A stretch of DNA of 64,000 bases from M3007 sp046160345 (lineage in GTDB: Bacteria > Bacteroidota > Bacteroidia > Chitinophagales > Saprospiraceae): assembly GCA_046160345.1 (NCBI GenBank), contig JBJXGO010000027.1:1-64000 (forward strand), given 5' to 3'. Every line of letters begins with the position of its first letter. Positions within the stretch are counted from its first letter, which is position 1. The translations under genes and the position numbers were made by a program. The notes beneath the pieces are model-generated. The model was given only the letters and a program-made list of their open reading frames with translations, did not search any database and was not told where the DNA came from. Below are positions 7,866 to 17,322 of the stretch, piece after piece.

Positions 7866-9551
7866 TCACACCAATTCCAGTTGTTGGGGCAGGCAAAACG
7901 CTTCACTTCGAGCTGTACCGGTGTACCGGATGAGCAGCTGGAAATCACCCGCCTCGATTCGGTTTTCTTGTTCAAAGATAGTCAAGTCGAAGCTAAGGGG
8001 CAAGGCCAAAAACCTGGATTTACCTTGCCAGTTTTCAGCAGTAATGGAACCAACTTGCTCCAGCAAGGCTGTTTTTTCAAAGGCTTCGATTTCAGTGAGA
8101 TACAGCGGTCGGGGCCTTACTTTTTGATAAAGGCAGTGATCTATTTCGATTAGTTCGTGAAGAATATGATCGTCTGGATAATTGTTTTTTGCAAAAAACA
8201 GAATGCGTTCATAAACATTGGCGAGCGAATATTGATGAAAATCATGTTTTTCGTTGAAGCACTCGCCGAGCCCGAGCATGAAATCAAAAATGCTGTAATG
8301 AGCCGTCACATATTTCAAGGTTCGTAGTGCCCTGGGCTTGTTCCAGTAAATTTCGAGCGCGTTTTCAAGTTTTACCAGTCGGGCGAGTTCGAGCCGGGAG
8401 AGATAGTTGCTTTCGATGATCTGATAAGGCGGTTCGGGGTCAAAAACGAATCCGTGCTGTTCGTATTTTTCGCGGACCGGTGTGCCCTTCAGGAATTTTA
8501 AAAAACCCATTTGCAGCTCCGGGGAAAAGAGTTTGAAAACTTCCTCAAAACTGAATTTGATATCTTCCCAACGGTCGAGCGCAAGGCCAACGATGAGGTC
8601 GAGGTGCATTTCAACCTTGTCGGCAAGTTGAAGGATAATGCCCTTCGTTTTGTCAAAATTTTGCTTCCTGCTTACCTCAAGGTTCGCTTTTTGATTGACC
8701 GTTTGAATGCCGATCTCGAAGCGAAACAGTCCTCTCGGCACTTTTTCCTGAATAAACCGGATAATATCGGGATGGAGGATATCGGCGGTGATCTCAAATT
8801 GGAAAACATTGCCCGGGCGGTAATTTGCCAGGATAAACGTAAAAATGTCAATCGTGAAATCGCGCTTCATGTTGAAGGTGCGGTCGAGGAACTTGACCAC
8901 GCGCCCGTGTTCCATGAGGTAGAGCAGGGTCTGTTTTATGTGTTCGTCGGGCAAATAACGCACCTTGTTGTCCAGGCTTGCCAGACAGAATTCACATTTG
9001 TAAGGGCAGCCGCGAGAAGTTTCTACATATAAAACCTTGCTTCGCAAGTCTTCGGGCGGTTCGTTTTGCCAGGGGCGGATATGGCGGTAATTTTCGAGAT
9101 CGAAGGTCACAGGGTTGGAAAAATACCGAACATCGCCGGCTTCGGTTTTGCTAACAAGATTCGCCAGATGCCCGATCTCCGGCCAGGCATACAAAAACTC
9201 GCGGAAGGGTGTTTCGCCTTCACCGGTGATGATGAAATCCACCTCTTTACGGGCAATCACGTCCTGCCAGTCATAGCTGACCTCCGGGCCGCCAAGCAGA
9301 ATTTGGGCCGATGGGTTGAGGGCCTTGATCTTACGCGCTACTTCAAGTGTCTGTGTAATGTTCCAGATATAACAACTAAACGCAACCACCTCAAAATCAG
9401 CACAGAATCGAGAAACTTCTTCCTGATCCTGTTTGATGGTAAATTCACGCCATTCAAGCCCCGGCCATTCGCGGTTGAGCTCGTAGAGCAGCCGAATGGC
9501 GAGGTTGGTGTGGATGTATTTGGCGTTGAGCGTGGTGAGGAGGACTTTCAT
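7866..9551 (-). CDS. B12-binding radical SAM protein with DUF4080 C-terminus
   Basis: The 561-residue protein has a cobalamin-binding N-terminal domain (MKVLLTTLNAKYIHTNLAIR, VVAFSCYIWN, ILLGGPEVSYD), a radical SAM core with C182-x3-C186-x2-C189 in the context SRGCPYKCEFC, and a C-terminal DUF4080-type region. It lacks the B12-ligating DxHxxG motif, as do many of this family. The reaction is unknown. The ATG at 9551 was chosen because the conserved MKVLLTT begins there; a start 7 codons upstream would overlap the preceding gene. The previous gene ends only 2 nt before, so the two are cotranscribed. Confidence 0.85.
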   Translation of the reverse strand: MKVLLTTLNAKYIHTNLAIRLLYELNREWPGLEWREFTIKQDQEEVSRFCADFEVVAFSCYIWNITQTLEVARKIKALNPSAQILLGGPEVSYDWQDVIARKEVDFIITGEGETPFREFLYAWPEIGHLANLVSKTEAGDVRYFSNPVTFDLENYRHIRPWQNEPPEDLRSKVLYVETSRGCPYKCEFCLASLDNKVRYLPDEHIKQTLLYLMEHGRVVKFLDRTFNMKRDFTIDIFTFILANYRPGNVFQFEITADILHPDIIRFIQEKVPRGLFRFEIGIQTVNQKANLEVSRKQNFDKTKGIILQLADKVEMHLDLIVGLALDRWEDIKFSFEEVFKLFSPELQMGFLKFLKGTPVREKYEQHGFVFDPEPPYQIIESNYLSRLELARLVKLENALEIYWNKPRALRTLKYVTAHYSIFDFMLGLGECFNEKHDFHQYSLANVYERILFFAKNNYPDDHILHELIEIDHCLYQKVRPRPLYLTEIEAFEKTALLEQVGSITAENWQGKSRFLALPLSFDLTIFEQENRIEAGDFQLLIRYTGTARSEAFCLPQQLELV

Positions 9552-9553
9552 TT

Positions 9554-11185
9554 CTAAAACAAATACTTCCAAAATTTCCGCTTCTTCTTCGCGCCATTTT
9601 TGGTCTTTTTTACAAATACCGGATCACTGGGATTGCTGCTTACGTTGGCTCGATTGAAACCAACCACTACATAGGTGTAATATTCGCCATCGATGGCTCT
9701 GTGATCCTCAAAATACCACTTGTCTGCGTAGAAAGGGGTGAATCCCAGCAGGTTCCGTGGGTTGTCGAATTTCCCAACGCCCTCCCCGTCGAAACGGTAG
9801 AGGGCGAAATAAAAAGGCATTTCATCGCCGCTTAGAAGTTCACAAAGGTTCCAGGTGAGTTGCACGGTGCTAGGTGTTCCCTTTACCCTACAAATGGAGG
9901 GTTTGGCGGGTGTTGCCTTGGAAAGCGGCAGCATGGGCGGTACGAGTGCAGGATATTTCCAAAGTGAATTGGTCAAGGTGTCCTGCACGCCCAGCGGGTT
10001 TCGCAAGAGTGGTTTTACAGAGAAGAACAGGCTGCCGCTTACATTCGGATTGGCGCGATTGAGGGCAATCTGATTGCTGATCTCTGCTTCGTCCTCCCAG
10101 TTAGGGTCATTGGCTGAATTGTTTATTTTGTAAGCGGCCTGGCCAATGTAAAGTTGCTTTCCGTACAGGTGCTTGCTCCACCAATCTACCAAAATTTCAT
10201 AATCTGCGGGCGGGAAACCGATGCTCCAATAAATTTGTGGGGCCACATAATCGATCCAGCCTTTTTCAAGCCACCAGAGCACATCGGCATAGAGGTCGTC
10301 GTAACATGTTACCCCCGCGCGGGTGTTGGAACCGCGTTCAGGGTCGCGCTCCTTGTTGCGCCAGACGCCAAATGGGCCTATGCCGAACTTGACGTATGGT
10401 TTATACCTTTTAATGGTTACGGATACGCTTTCAATAAGCAGATTGATGTTGTTTCGCCGCCAATCTCCTATGTCGGTGAATTCGTGGTCGCTCGAAGCAA
10501 AGGTGTCATAGTCGTCCAGTGCGTCGTCGAGGCTCAGGTTTTTTTCTTTGTAGGGATAAAAATAGTCGTCGAAATGGATACCGTCCACATCATAACGTTG
10601 TACGATATCTTTCACCACATTGGTCAAATAACGGCGTACAAGAGGACTGGCAGGGTTGAAATACCATTTATTGCTATACCGGTAAAACCACTCGGCTTTG
10701 CGGCGGTCTGGCAGCGAGCGCAATGGGTGCAACATATCGAGCGCCGAGGTATCGAGGTCAAAAGTAGCTCGGTAGGGATTGAGCCAGGCATGGAATTCCA
10801 TTCGCCGGTCATGCGCGGACTTGATCATATACTCAAGCGGATCGAAAAGCGAATCGTCGAGCATGGCCCCTTGCCGGCCCACCAGGAATTTGCTGAGGGG
10901 TACCGTAGTGGATTTGTAAAAAGCATCTCCTGCAGGGCGGATCTGTACGAATACGGCGTTCATGTTCATCCCTTTGAGGACGTCCATCAAACTATCGAAT
11001 TCTGATTTGATCTCTGCGGAGCTAAGGCCTGAGCGCGAGGGAAAGTCAATGTTTGCCACGGTGGCCACCCAGGCCCCCCGCAGTTCTGCTGGCGGGTGTT
11101 GGGTGCCTTTTTGGGCGTTTGCAGCAATTGTAACAAGACAAAAAGCGGTCAGAAAAAAGAGCAGTTGTCGCAAAGGAATATTCAT
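9554..11185 (-). CDS. secreted family 10-like glycoside hydrolase (GHL10)
   Basis: The 543-residue protein has a signal peptide (LLFFLTAFCLVTIAANAQ) and a GHL10 (DUF187) domain from about residue 35 to 400: PPAELRGAWVATVANIDFPS, NMNAVFVQIRPAGDAFY, EFHAWLNPYRA, VDGIHFDDYFYP, VKFGIGPFGVWRN, IDYVAPQIYW. The FDDYF and APQIYW blocks are family hallmarks. A C-terminal fibronectin-like segment precedes a very basic end (KKTKNGAKKKRKFWKYLF). The family is linked to cell-wall glycan hydrolysis in related bacteria; the substrate is not shown here. ATG 11185 is preferred to an upstream TTG. It is the first gene of a GHL10-radical SAM operon. Confidence 0.85.
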   Translation of the reverse strand: MNIPLRQLLFFLTAFCLVTIAANAQKGTQHPPAELRGAWVATVANIDFPSRSGLSSAEIKSEFDSLMDVLKGMNMNAVFVQIRPAGDAFYKSTTVPLSKFLVGRQGAMLDDSLFDPLEYMIKSAHDRRMEFHAWLNPYRATFDLDTSALDMLHPLRSLPDRRKAEWFYRYSNKWYFNPASPLVRRYLTNVVKDIVQRYDVDGIHFDDYFYPYKEKNLSLDDALDDYDTFASSDHEFTDIGDWRRNNINLLIESVSVTIKRYKPYVKFGIGPFGVWRNKERDPERGSNTRAGVTCYDDLYADVLWWLEKGWIDYVAPQIYWSIGFPPADYEILVDWWSKHLYGKQLYIGQAAYKINNSANDPNWEDEAEISNQIALNRANPNVSGSLFFSVKPLLRNPLGVQDTLTNSLWKYPALVPPMLPLSKATPAKPSICRVKGTPSTVQLTWNLCELLSGDEMPFYFALYRFDGEGVGKFDNPRNLLGFTPFYADKWYFEDHRAIDGEYYTYVVVGFNRANVSSNPSDPVFVKKTKNGAKKKRKFWKYLF

Positions 11186-11401
11186 AAACAAGGTGGTTTT
11201 GGGGGTGAAAGTAGGAGTTTCTCTTTGTATGATTGCATTGCAGGGCAGATGGAAAATTAAAGGATCAGATTCTACGCCTTTTTTTTGGAATTTTGCCCTT
11301 AAATATGCGCTACTGCTGCATCATTTTTTAAACTCGAAAGGAACTATGGTTCAGGAAGGGTTTAAACTAAGATTGAAATTATTTTATTACAACTACACTT
11401 T

Positions 11402-12340
11402 ATGGATTTTCCACGCCCAATCCCCGTACTTGAACTCGCCCTGCGCTTCAATGCCCAAATCATTGGGGATGAAACGCTTTCCGCCAGCGGTATCAACGAA
11501 ATCCACAAAGTTCGGCCGGGCGATATTGCTTTTTCGGATGTAAAGAAATATTTCCAGAAAACCCTTGATAGCGACGCAACCGTGCTCTTGCTCAATGCCC
11601 CGGTAGAGTGCCCGCCCGGCAAGGTGATCCTTATTGTTGAAAACCCTTTTGAAGTTTACGATACCCTTGTGCGCGAGTACCGGCCTTTCGAGCCGCTGAA
11701 TACAGCCATCAGTAGCCGGGCCGACATCCACCCCACGGTCATCATTGAACCGGGGGTGGTCATCGCGGCCAATGTGCGGATCGGGGCAAATTCCTACATT
11801 CAAGCCAACGCCTATATCGGAGAGCATACCATTATTGGAGAGCACTGTATCATAGGCCCGGGCGCAATCCTTGGGCCCGATGCATTTTATTTTAAAAAAC
11901 TGCCCGATGGTTCATTTCAAAAATGGCGCAGCGGCGGGCGCGTGATCCTTGAAAATCAAGTAGATATCGGCGCGGGCTGCACCATTGCCAAAGGTGTGAG
12001 CGGTGATACGATTATCGGAGAGGGCAGCAAACTGGATTGCCAGATTCATATTGGCCACGGGGTGGTGATCGGCAAAAACTGTCTTTTTGCTGCTCAGGTT
12101 GGCATTGGCGGCAAAACAGTGGTAGAAGACAATGTAGTGTTGTATGGCCAGGTGGGGGTAGCGCAGGCATTGCGCATTGGAAAGGGCGCGTTGGTGTCGG
12201 CCAAGTCGGGGGTTTCCAAAGATTTGGAGGGCGGAAAAGCGTATTTTGGTATTCCGGCAGATGAGGCCAGGGTTAAGTATCGGGAGTTGGCGGCGTTGCG
12301 GCAATTGCCGGAGTTGTTGAGAAAACAGGGGAGGTCTTGA
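11402..12340 (+). CDS. LpxD-like UDP-3-O-acylglucosamine N-acyltransferase
   Basis: The 312-residue protein has an N-terminal uridine-binding-like domain (to about 95) and a left-handed parallel beta-helix built from hexapeptide repeats (IHPTVIIEPGVVIAANVRIG onward). The catalytic-type histidine lies in QIHIGHGVVIG (H219), and ...FGIPADEARVKYRELAALRQLPEL forms the C-terminal helix. LpxD adds the N-linked acyl chain in lipid A synthesis. It is slightly short for LpxD (usually about 340) and is not next to lpxA/lpxC, so it may be a paralogue rather than the housekeeping enzyme. It is divergent from the GHL10 gene. Confidence 0.75.
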   Translation: MDFPRPIPVLELALRFNAQIIGDETLSASGINEIHKVRPGDIAFSDVKKYFQKTLDSDATVLLLNAPVECPPGKVILIVENPFEVYDTLVREYRPFEPLNTAISSRADIHPTVIIEPGVVIAANVRIGANSYIQANAYIGEHTIIGEHCIIGPGAILGPDAFYFKKLPDGSFQKWRSGGRVILENQVDIGAGCTIAKGVSGDTIIGEGSKLDCQIHIGHGVVIGKNCLFAAQVGIGGKTVVEDNVVLYGQVGVAQALRIGKGALVSAKSGVSKDLEGGKAYFGIPADEARVKYRELAALRQLPELLRKQGRS

Positions 12341-12415
12341 GGAGGAAGGTTGGTTTTCTGACAAATTGGAGCAAAGCGGAATGAATTGTCTGGTGTGAGG
12401 AAGTGAAGGGTTTTG

Positions 12416-12423
12416 TAACTTTG
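12416..12423 (+). promoter_or_regulatory. -7 box directly before the restriction endonuclease gene
   Basis: TAACTTTG matches TAnnTTTG and ends only 4 nt before the ATG at 12428. Transcription starting a few bases after the box would give a leaderless mRNA. No good TTTG is seen at the expected -33 position. Confidence 0.5.
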
Positions 12424-12427
12424 TGGG

Positions 12428-13501
12428 ATGCAAGCAAATATTCCACCGAGCCTCTTCGGCATACAATCCTCCAACCTAAATTTCAACAAAGTTGGACACT
12501 GGGGGAAAAACAAGTTTAATTCGTCTTTTCCTGCCGCACTTGCCGCTTATATGGCCTCCAAAGGGTTGGAAAATATTTATCTTGTAATTGATAACGACCT
12601 AAAAATCAAGCATACCCATATAAGTACAAGGGATCTTTTTGGACTGCCATTCGACTCAAATAACCTTCACTATTCTTTTGAAGATTATTTCACAGCATAT
12701 CGCCCATTGGTCATCGGTAAATTGCCACGAGTAGATTTGGTAACTACCGAAAAAAACACGGGCAATTCCCTCAAACCCTTAGAAATTAAACTCACAGCTC
12801 TCCCAGACAACTCTACTTGCGCATTGAGCGAAGATAAATACGGTTGTGAAATTGTCGTACGACCTGATACAATTGTTTACCTGGCTTGTAGTATCGCGGA
12901 TAAATTTAAAAGTAATTTGCCTGCACTTCAAAGTTTGATGGGGGATAAATTTGATGACATAGGCGATTGGTCGGAAGGAGAGAACTTGTTGCCACTTTTA
13001 CCCGAAATGTTTGCTGTGATTGACCAAATCTCAAAAGCAATTATTGATGTTCAAGAACCGTTGTTGATGCAACCAATTTGGAAAACCGAAGGCAAATCAC
13101 CCAGCTTGGCATTTAACTGTTTGGATATTTTTGTCTGGAGCAACCTCGCTTTGATTCGGCTTTTTGCTGATGTGGCACGTGCAGAAGGTTCTACACGAAA
13201 AATTACCCGTCAAGTGCGCTCTGTTATTTGGCTTATTAAAATGTTGTTGGAATTCAGTAAAAACAGCCAGTTCGACCATAAAAAGGTCATTGATACACTT
13301 ACTTTTAACACCAAAAATGATAAAGCTTTTGCGATTGACGGTAGGATAACGCAACCATTTATGGTTTGCCCACAACTACTTCAACCTCGCATTACTAAAA
13401 ATCAACTTAAAGAAATTATTCTCGGAGGAGGGCATAATCTGCTCAGTCCCGAAAGACGTTTCGATGCTATCATTTTCAATTCCCCAGACCTTTTTATATG
13501 A
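12428..13501 (+). CDS. HindVP-family type II restriction endonuclease
   Basis: The 357-residue protein matches the HindVP nuclease family by its opening SLFGIQSSNLNFNKVGHWGKN and FNSSFPAALAAYM, and by the block LKPLEIKLTALPDN followed by YGCEIVVRPDTIVYLA. The PD-(D/E)xK site is D103 ... E119-I-K121. Family members such as HindVP cleave GRCGYC; the same specificity is inferred, not shown. The stop codon overlaps the methyltransferase start by 4 nt (ATGA), so the nuclease is translated first. The gene is richer in A/T than its neighbours, consistent with transfer. Confidence 0.85.
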   Translation: MQANIPPSLFGIQSSNLNFNKVGHWGKNKFNSSFPAALAAYMASKGLENIYLVIDNDLKIKHTHISTRDLFGLPFDSNNLHYSFEDYFTAYRPLVIGKLPRVDLVTTEKNTGNSLKPLEIKLTALPDNSTCALSEDKYGCEIVVRPDTIVYLACSIADKFKSNLPALQSLMGDKFDDIGDWSEGENLLPLLPEMFAVIDQISKAIIDVQEPLLMQPIWKTEGKSPSLAFNCLDIFVWSNLALIRLFADVARAEGSTRKITRQVRSVIWLIKMLLEFSKNSQFDHKKVIDTLTFNTKNDKAFAIDGRITQPFMVCPQLLQPRITKNQLKEIILGGGHNLLSPERRFDAIIFNSPDLFI

Positions 13502-14454
13502 ACAAATTGAAAATCGTTGACCTATTTTCAGGCTGTGGTGGTCTCTCCCTCGGCTTTCAAAATGCTGGCTTTGAAATAGCCGCTGCATTTGATTATTGGA
13601 TGCCTGCGGTGAAGGTTTACCGTGCTAACTTCGACCACCCAATTTTTGAAACGGATTTAGCGGCTATGTCAAGTTATAGCCCGATTGAGATTTTTGCACC
13701 CGAAATGATTGTAGGAGGCCCGCCTTGCCAGGATTTTTCAAGTGCTGGAAAACGGGATGAAGACCAAGGTCGTGGAGACTTGACACTGACTTTTGCAAAC
13801 ATTATTTCGAGTGTCAAGCCAGAGTGGTTCGTCATGGAGAATGTTGAAAGAATATTGAAAACCAGAAAGTTAGAGGAGGCAAAAAGCCTCTTCAAATCTG
13901 CTGGGTATGGCCTAAGTTGGCAGGTTTTGGATGCCAGCTATTGCGGAGTCCCACAAGCCCGTAAACGATTTTTTATGGTCGGCCATCAGTATTCTGAAGA
14001 CGGTTTTTTGGATTTTTATTTTGATAAAAACCAACAAAAAAAAGCCATGACAGTTGCTGATTATTTGGGCGATTCGCTCGGAATTGAGTTTTACTATCGC
14101 CACCCTCGCAGCTATGCTCGAAGAGGGATTTTTAGTATCCACGAGCCAAGCCCAACTATACGTGGGGTTAATCGGCCAATCCCTAAAAACTATCCACAGC
14201 ACGCTGGTGACCCTTGCGATATCACCCCCGAACTGCGTCCGCTTACTACTTTAGAACGCAGTTACATTCAGACATTCCCTAAAAATTTCAAATTTCTTGG
14301 CACAAAAACTGAAATGGAACAGATAATTGGCAACGCTGTTCCCGTAAATCTGGCCTATTTTGTAGCTAATTGCATCCAAGAATACATCGCCGACAAAAAG
14401 CAAGGGAATGCAAAAATTTCTTCCCGTAAAGTCCAATTGGCATTTGAGTTTTAA
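13498..14454 (+). CDS. C5-cytosine DNA methyltransferase (partner of the HindVP-type nuclease)
   Basis: The 318-residue enzyme carries all m5C motifs: I (DLFSGCGGLSLGFQNAG), IV with catalytic C77 in GGPPCQDFSSAGKR, VI (MENVERIL, E114), VIII (QARKRFF, 153-159), IX/X near RELRPLTTLERSYIQTFP-type and IGNAVPVNLAYFVA. It methylates cytosine in the site cut by the upstream nuclease and protects host DNA. It overlaps the nuclease gene by 4 nt. No controller (C) protein gene or Vsr repair gene is visible nearby, so timing of nuclease versus methylase expression must rely on transcription or translation of the pair itself. Confidence 0.93.
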   Translation: MNKLKIVDLFSGCGGLSLGFQNAGFEIAAAFDYWMPAVKVYRANFDHPIFETDLAAMSSYSPIEIFAPEMIVGGPPCQDFSSAGKRDEDQGRGDLTLTFANIISSVKPEWFVMENVERILKTRKLEEAKSLFKSAGYGLSWQVLDASYCGVPQARKRFFMVGHQYSEDGFLDFYFDKNQQKKAMTVADYLGDSLGIEFYYRHPRSYARRGIFSIHEPSPTIRGVNRPIPKNYPQHAGDPCDITPELRPLTTLERSYIQTFPKNFKFLGTKTEMEQIIGNAVPVNLAYFVANCIQEYIADKKQGNAKISSRKVQLAFEF

Positions 14455-14491
14455 CTCTTCAAACATTTCGACCATTCAATTCATTGATTTA

Positions 14492-16528
14492 ATGAAATTT
14501 ACACACATTCTTACACTTTCGATTCTTTTGACCGCCGTAGCGTGCGGCATAAAAAAGCCAGTTGCTCCCACCACTCCTCCACTTGCAGAAAAAGTTCTGC
14601 TCGATACATTTGCAGACCTTCAAATCCTTTGGTACGATTTGCCCGGATTCGACCAGCTTTCCCTCAGGCAAAAAACCTTTATCTATTATCTTAGCGAAGC
14701 TACCCTCGCCGGCCGCGACATCATTTACGACCAGCATGGCCGCTATAATCTGGCGATACGCAAAACAATCGAAGCTATTTTCAACAGCTACGCAGGCGAC
14801 AAGACCAGCGCCGATTGGAAAGCGTTTGAAGTTTATTCCAAGCGGATTTGGTTTTCCAACGGCATTCACCACCACTATAATGAGGTGAAAATAATGCCCG
14901 ATTTTTCCAAAGAATACTTTTCAACCCTCGTACAGGGCTGCGACCTTGAATTGTTGCCCATGCCAAAGGCCGACATCCTGTATACGCTCGTGCCGGTCAT
15001 TTTTGATCCTAAAGTAGCGCCCAAACGCGCCAGCAAGGAAGGCCCCGATGTGGTGCTCAATTCCTCGGTCAATTTTTATCAGGGCGTGACATCAGCCGAG
15101 GTGGACAAATTTTATCAGCAAAAAATAAAAGCCGCAGGTGAAAAACCGCCCATGTTTGGTCTCAATTCCAAACTTGTAAAAGATGAAGGGATGATAAAAG
15201 AGATCGTGTGGAAATCAGGCGGGATGTACGGCGCTGCTATTGACAAGATCATCGAAAATCTTGAAAAAGCCATTCCGTTTGCCGAAAACGATCAACAGAA
15301 AAAAGCGATCGGGCTTCTTATCTCCTACTATAAATCAGGTGACCTAAAAACCTTTGACGAGTTTAACATTGAATGGGTCAAAGACACGGAAAGCGCCATT
15401 GATTTTATCAACGGATTTATTGAAGTTTATCACGACCCGAAAGGCTACAAGGGTGATTTTGAGGCCATGGTACAATATAACGACCCTGAGGCCACCCAAA
15501 AAATGGCCATAGTGAGCAAGAACGCGCAGTATTTTGAAGACAACTCCACCATCGCTGCCGAGCACAAAAAGAAAGAGGTGAAAGGCGTTTCTTATCGGGT
15601 TATCAACGTGGCCATGGAAGGTGGCGACTGTGCCCCCAACACGCCCATCGGGGTAAACCTGCCCAACTCCAACTGGATTCGTGAACTGGGCTCCAAGTCT
15701 ATAAGTCTCAACAATATAGAGAACGCTTACAACCAGGCCGGGGGAGCGCTCGCTATTCAGGAATTTGCCAACGATCCTGAAGAAATCGTGATGTCAAAAA
15801 AATACGGAGAAGCCTGCGGCAAAATGCACACCGCCCTCCATGAGGTTATCGGCCATGCAAGCGGGGTGCTTAATCCTGGTGTTGCAGAGCCAAATGTGAC
15901 CCTCAAACAGTATTCCAGCACGCTTGAAGAAGGTCGTGCCGACCTCGTTGCCCTTTATTTCATGCCTGACCCCAAGCTGGTTGAGTGGGGCCTTTTGCCC
16001 GACGCCAATGCTTTCAAAACCGAATACGACCAGTATATACGCAATGGTTTGCTGCAACAATTACGCCGCCTGCCCCCAGGAGCCGACATTGAAGAAGACC
16101 ACATGCGCAACCGACAACTCGTAGCTGCCTGGGCGTATGAAAAAGGCAAGGCCGATAAGGTGATTGTGAAAGAAGTGCGCAGCGGGAAAACTTATTACGA
16201 TATAAAGGATTACGCCAAATTGCGGGTGCTTTTTGGCCAGTTACTGGCTGAAACTCAGCGCATTAAATCAGAGGGGGATTACAAGGCCGCTGAAGCCCTG
16301 GTAGAAACTTACGGCGTAAAAACGGACAAGGCCACTGGAGCGGAGGTCAAAAGGCGCTATGCCGCCTTGCCCACCAAAGCCTATTCGGGTTTTGTGCAAC
16401 CCAAACTGGTGGCAGTAAAAAATGCCAATGGAAAGATCATTGATGTAAAAGTGCAGCGCGAATTTGACTTTGTAAAGCAGATGCTTCGTTATGGCAAGCA
16501 GTATTCGTTTCTGCCAGTGAAAAATTGA
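14492..16528 (+). CDS. M49 (dipeptidyl-peptidase III-like) zinc peptidase lipoprotein
   Basis: The 678-residue protein starts with a lipoprotein signal peptide (LTLSILLTAVAC). The zinc site is HEVIGH (from residue 450), fitting the HExxxH motif of family M49, with the second motif EEGRAD at 479-484, equivalent to the EECRAE of DPP III. It should therefore cleave dipeptides or act on short peptides in the periplasm or at the cell surface. ATG 14492 is chosen because it begins the signal peptide; an upstream ATG at 14408 lies inside the methyltransferase gene. It is 37 nt after that gene, in the same direction, but functionally unrelated. Confidence 0.85.
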   Translation: MKFTHILTLSILLTAVACGIKKPVAPTTPPLAEKVLLDTFADLQILWYDLPGFDQLSLRQKTFIYYLSEATLAGRDIIYDQHGRYNLAIRKTIEAIFNSYAGDKTSADWKAFEVYSKRIWFSNGIHHHYNEVKIMPDFSKEYFSTLVQGCDLELLPMPKADILYTLVPVIFDPKVAPKRASKEGPDVVLNSSVNFYQGVTSAEVDKFYQQKIKAAGEKPPMFGLNSKLVKDEGMIKEIVWKSGGMYGAAIDKIIENLEKAIPFAENDQQKKAIGLLISYYKSGDLKTFDEFNIEWVKDTESAIDFINGFIEVYHDPKGYKGDFEAMVQYNDPEATQKMAIVSKNAQYFEDNSTIAAEHKKKEVKGVSYRVINVAMEGGDCAPNTPIGVNLPNSNWIRELGSKSISLNNIENAYNQAGGALAIQEFANDPEEIVMSKKYGEACGKMHTALHEVIGHASGVLNPGVAEPNVTLKQYSSTLEEGRADLVALYFMPDPKLVEWGLLPDANAFKTEYDQYIRNGLLQQLRRLPPGADIEEDHMRNRQLVAAWAYEKGKADKVIVKEVRSGKTYYDIKDYAKLRVLFGQLLAETQRIKSEGDYKAAEALVETYGVKTDKATGAEVKRRYAALPTKAYSGFVQPKLVAVKNANGKIIDVKVQREFDFVKQMLRYGKQYSFLPVKN

Positions 16529-16536
16529 GTTTGGAG

Positions 16537-17322
16537 TCAATCTTTTTTTTCCCAACGCCCAATTTGTAAAAAAATGCCCAGGCTGCCTGTGGCGCCAAAC
16601 GCTGTTTTTTTCAAATGAATTGATTCTTTTTCAAAGGTTTGTTCTATCACTGCTGTTTTTTCAAACTGATATTGGACATTATACAAGATGGCCAGCATCC
16701 GGGCATCGGCAAAAACACCCCAATACCAGCCTAGATACCAAGCTGCTTTTCCACCCAGTATTAGGGTGGGGCTTCTATACTTTACATTGCCGGGTCTATA
16801 TTGTAAAATAAAAGCTTGATGGGTACCGATCTCTTTGACCCTTGCGGCAATTAAATCCTTTCCAATTTTGGTTGAGCCGAGCATCAGATCTGGCTGAAAA
16901 AGCCACCGGCGGTTTGTAAATGCATAAGATATTCCCAGGGCAAATTGATTCGATGTTTCATGCTGCCCCGCGTCAATGGGAACATAATCGAAAACATATC
17001 CCGGGTAGGCACCCTCCAGGGAGCCTTTGATATAATTTGTCAGGTTGTTGGCCTTAAATCCACTTACAGAGGCTCTTATGCCCCAATGATTGCGAAAGGA
17101 GATACCGGCATCCAAATGCCCGACCCAGCCGCTCATAGGATGTGACGTATAGGGGGAAACAATTTTGCCTTTTTCGAATGCTTGTGAAAACACGCCAAAT
17201 CCACTACCAATACTCCCGAAAAGACCTGCCGCCCAATATGGTTTTGCAGGGCCAGGTGCCTGTGCTGTCAGGTTAATGGCCCAAACAAAGGCTAAAAAAG
17301 ACATTAGATATCGAGTATTCAT
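16537..17322 (-). CDS. putative outer-membrane beta-barrel protein
   Basis: I do not recognise this 261-residue protein. It has a signal peptide (MNTRYLMSFLAFVWAINLTAQA) and then alternating hydrophobic/polar stretches rich in Gly and aromatic residues (YWAAGLFGSIGSGFGVFSQ, GHLDAGISFRNHWGIRAS, SNQFALGISYAFTNRRWLFQPD, GGKAAWYLGWYWGVFADARML), as in small outer-membrane barrels. It ends in a charged tail. Its start overlaps the stop of the preceding lipoprotein-like gene by 4 nt, so both are translated from one mRNA and may form an envelope pair. Confidence 0.6.
   Translation of the reverse strand: MNTRYLMSFLAFVWAINLTAQAPGPAKPYWAAGLFGSIGSGFGVFSQAFEKGKIVSPYTSHPMSGWVGHLDAGISFRNHWGIRASVSGFKANNLTNYIKGSLEGAYPGYVFDYVPIDAGQHETSNQFALGISYAFTNRRWLFQPDLMLGSTKIGKDLIAARVKEIGTHQAFILQYRPGNVKYRSPTLILGGKAAWYLGWYWGVFADARMLAILYNVQYQFEKTAVIEQTFEKESIHLKKTAFGATGSLGIFLQIGRWEKKD

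Noticed and set aside
10154..11005. 283-codon open frame antisense to the GHL10 hydrolase
   Set aside because: The hydrolase frame holds conserved motifs over the same stretch; the antisense frame is a shadow.
14492..16528. Reading the M49 protein as a dihydrofolate reductase, a label sometimes attached to such proteins
   Set aside because: HEVIGH and EEGRAD are zinc-peptidase motifs of family M49, and no DHFR motifs are present.
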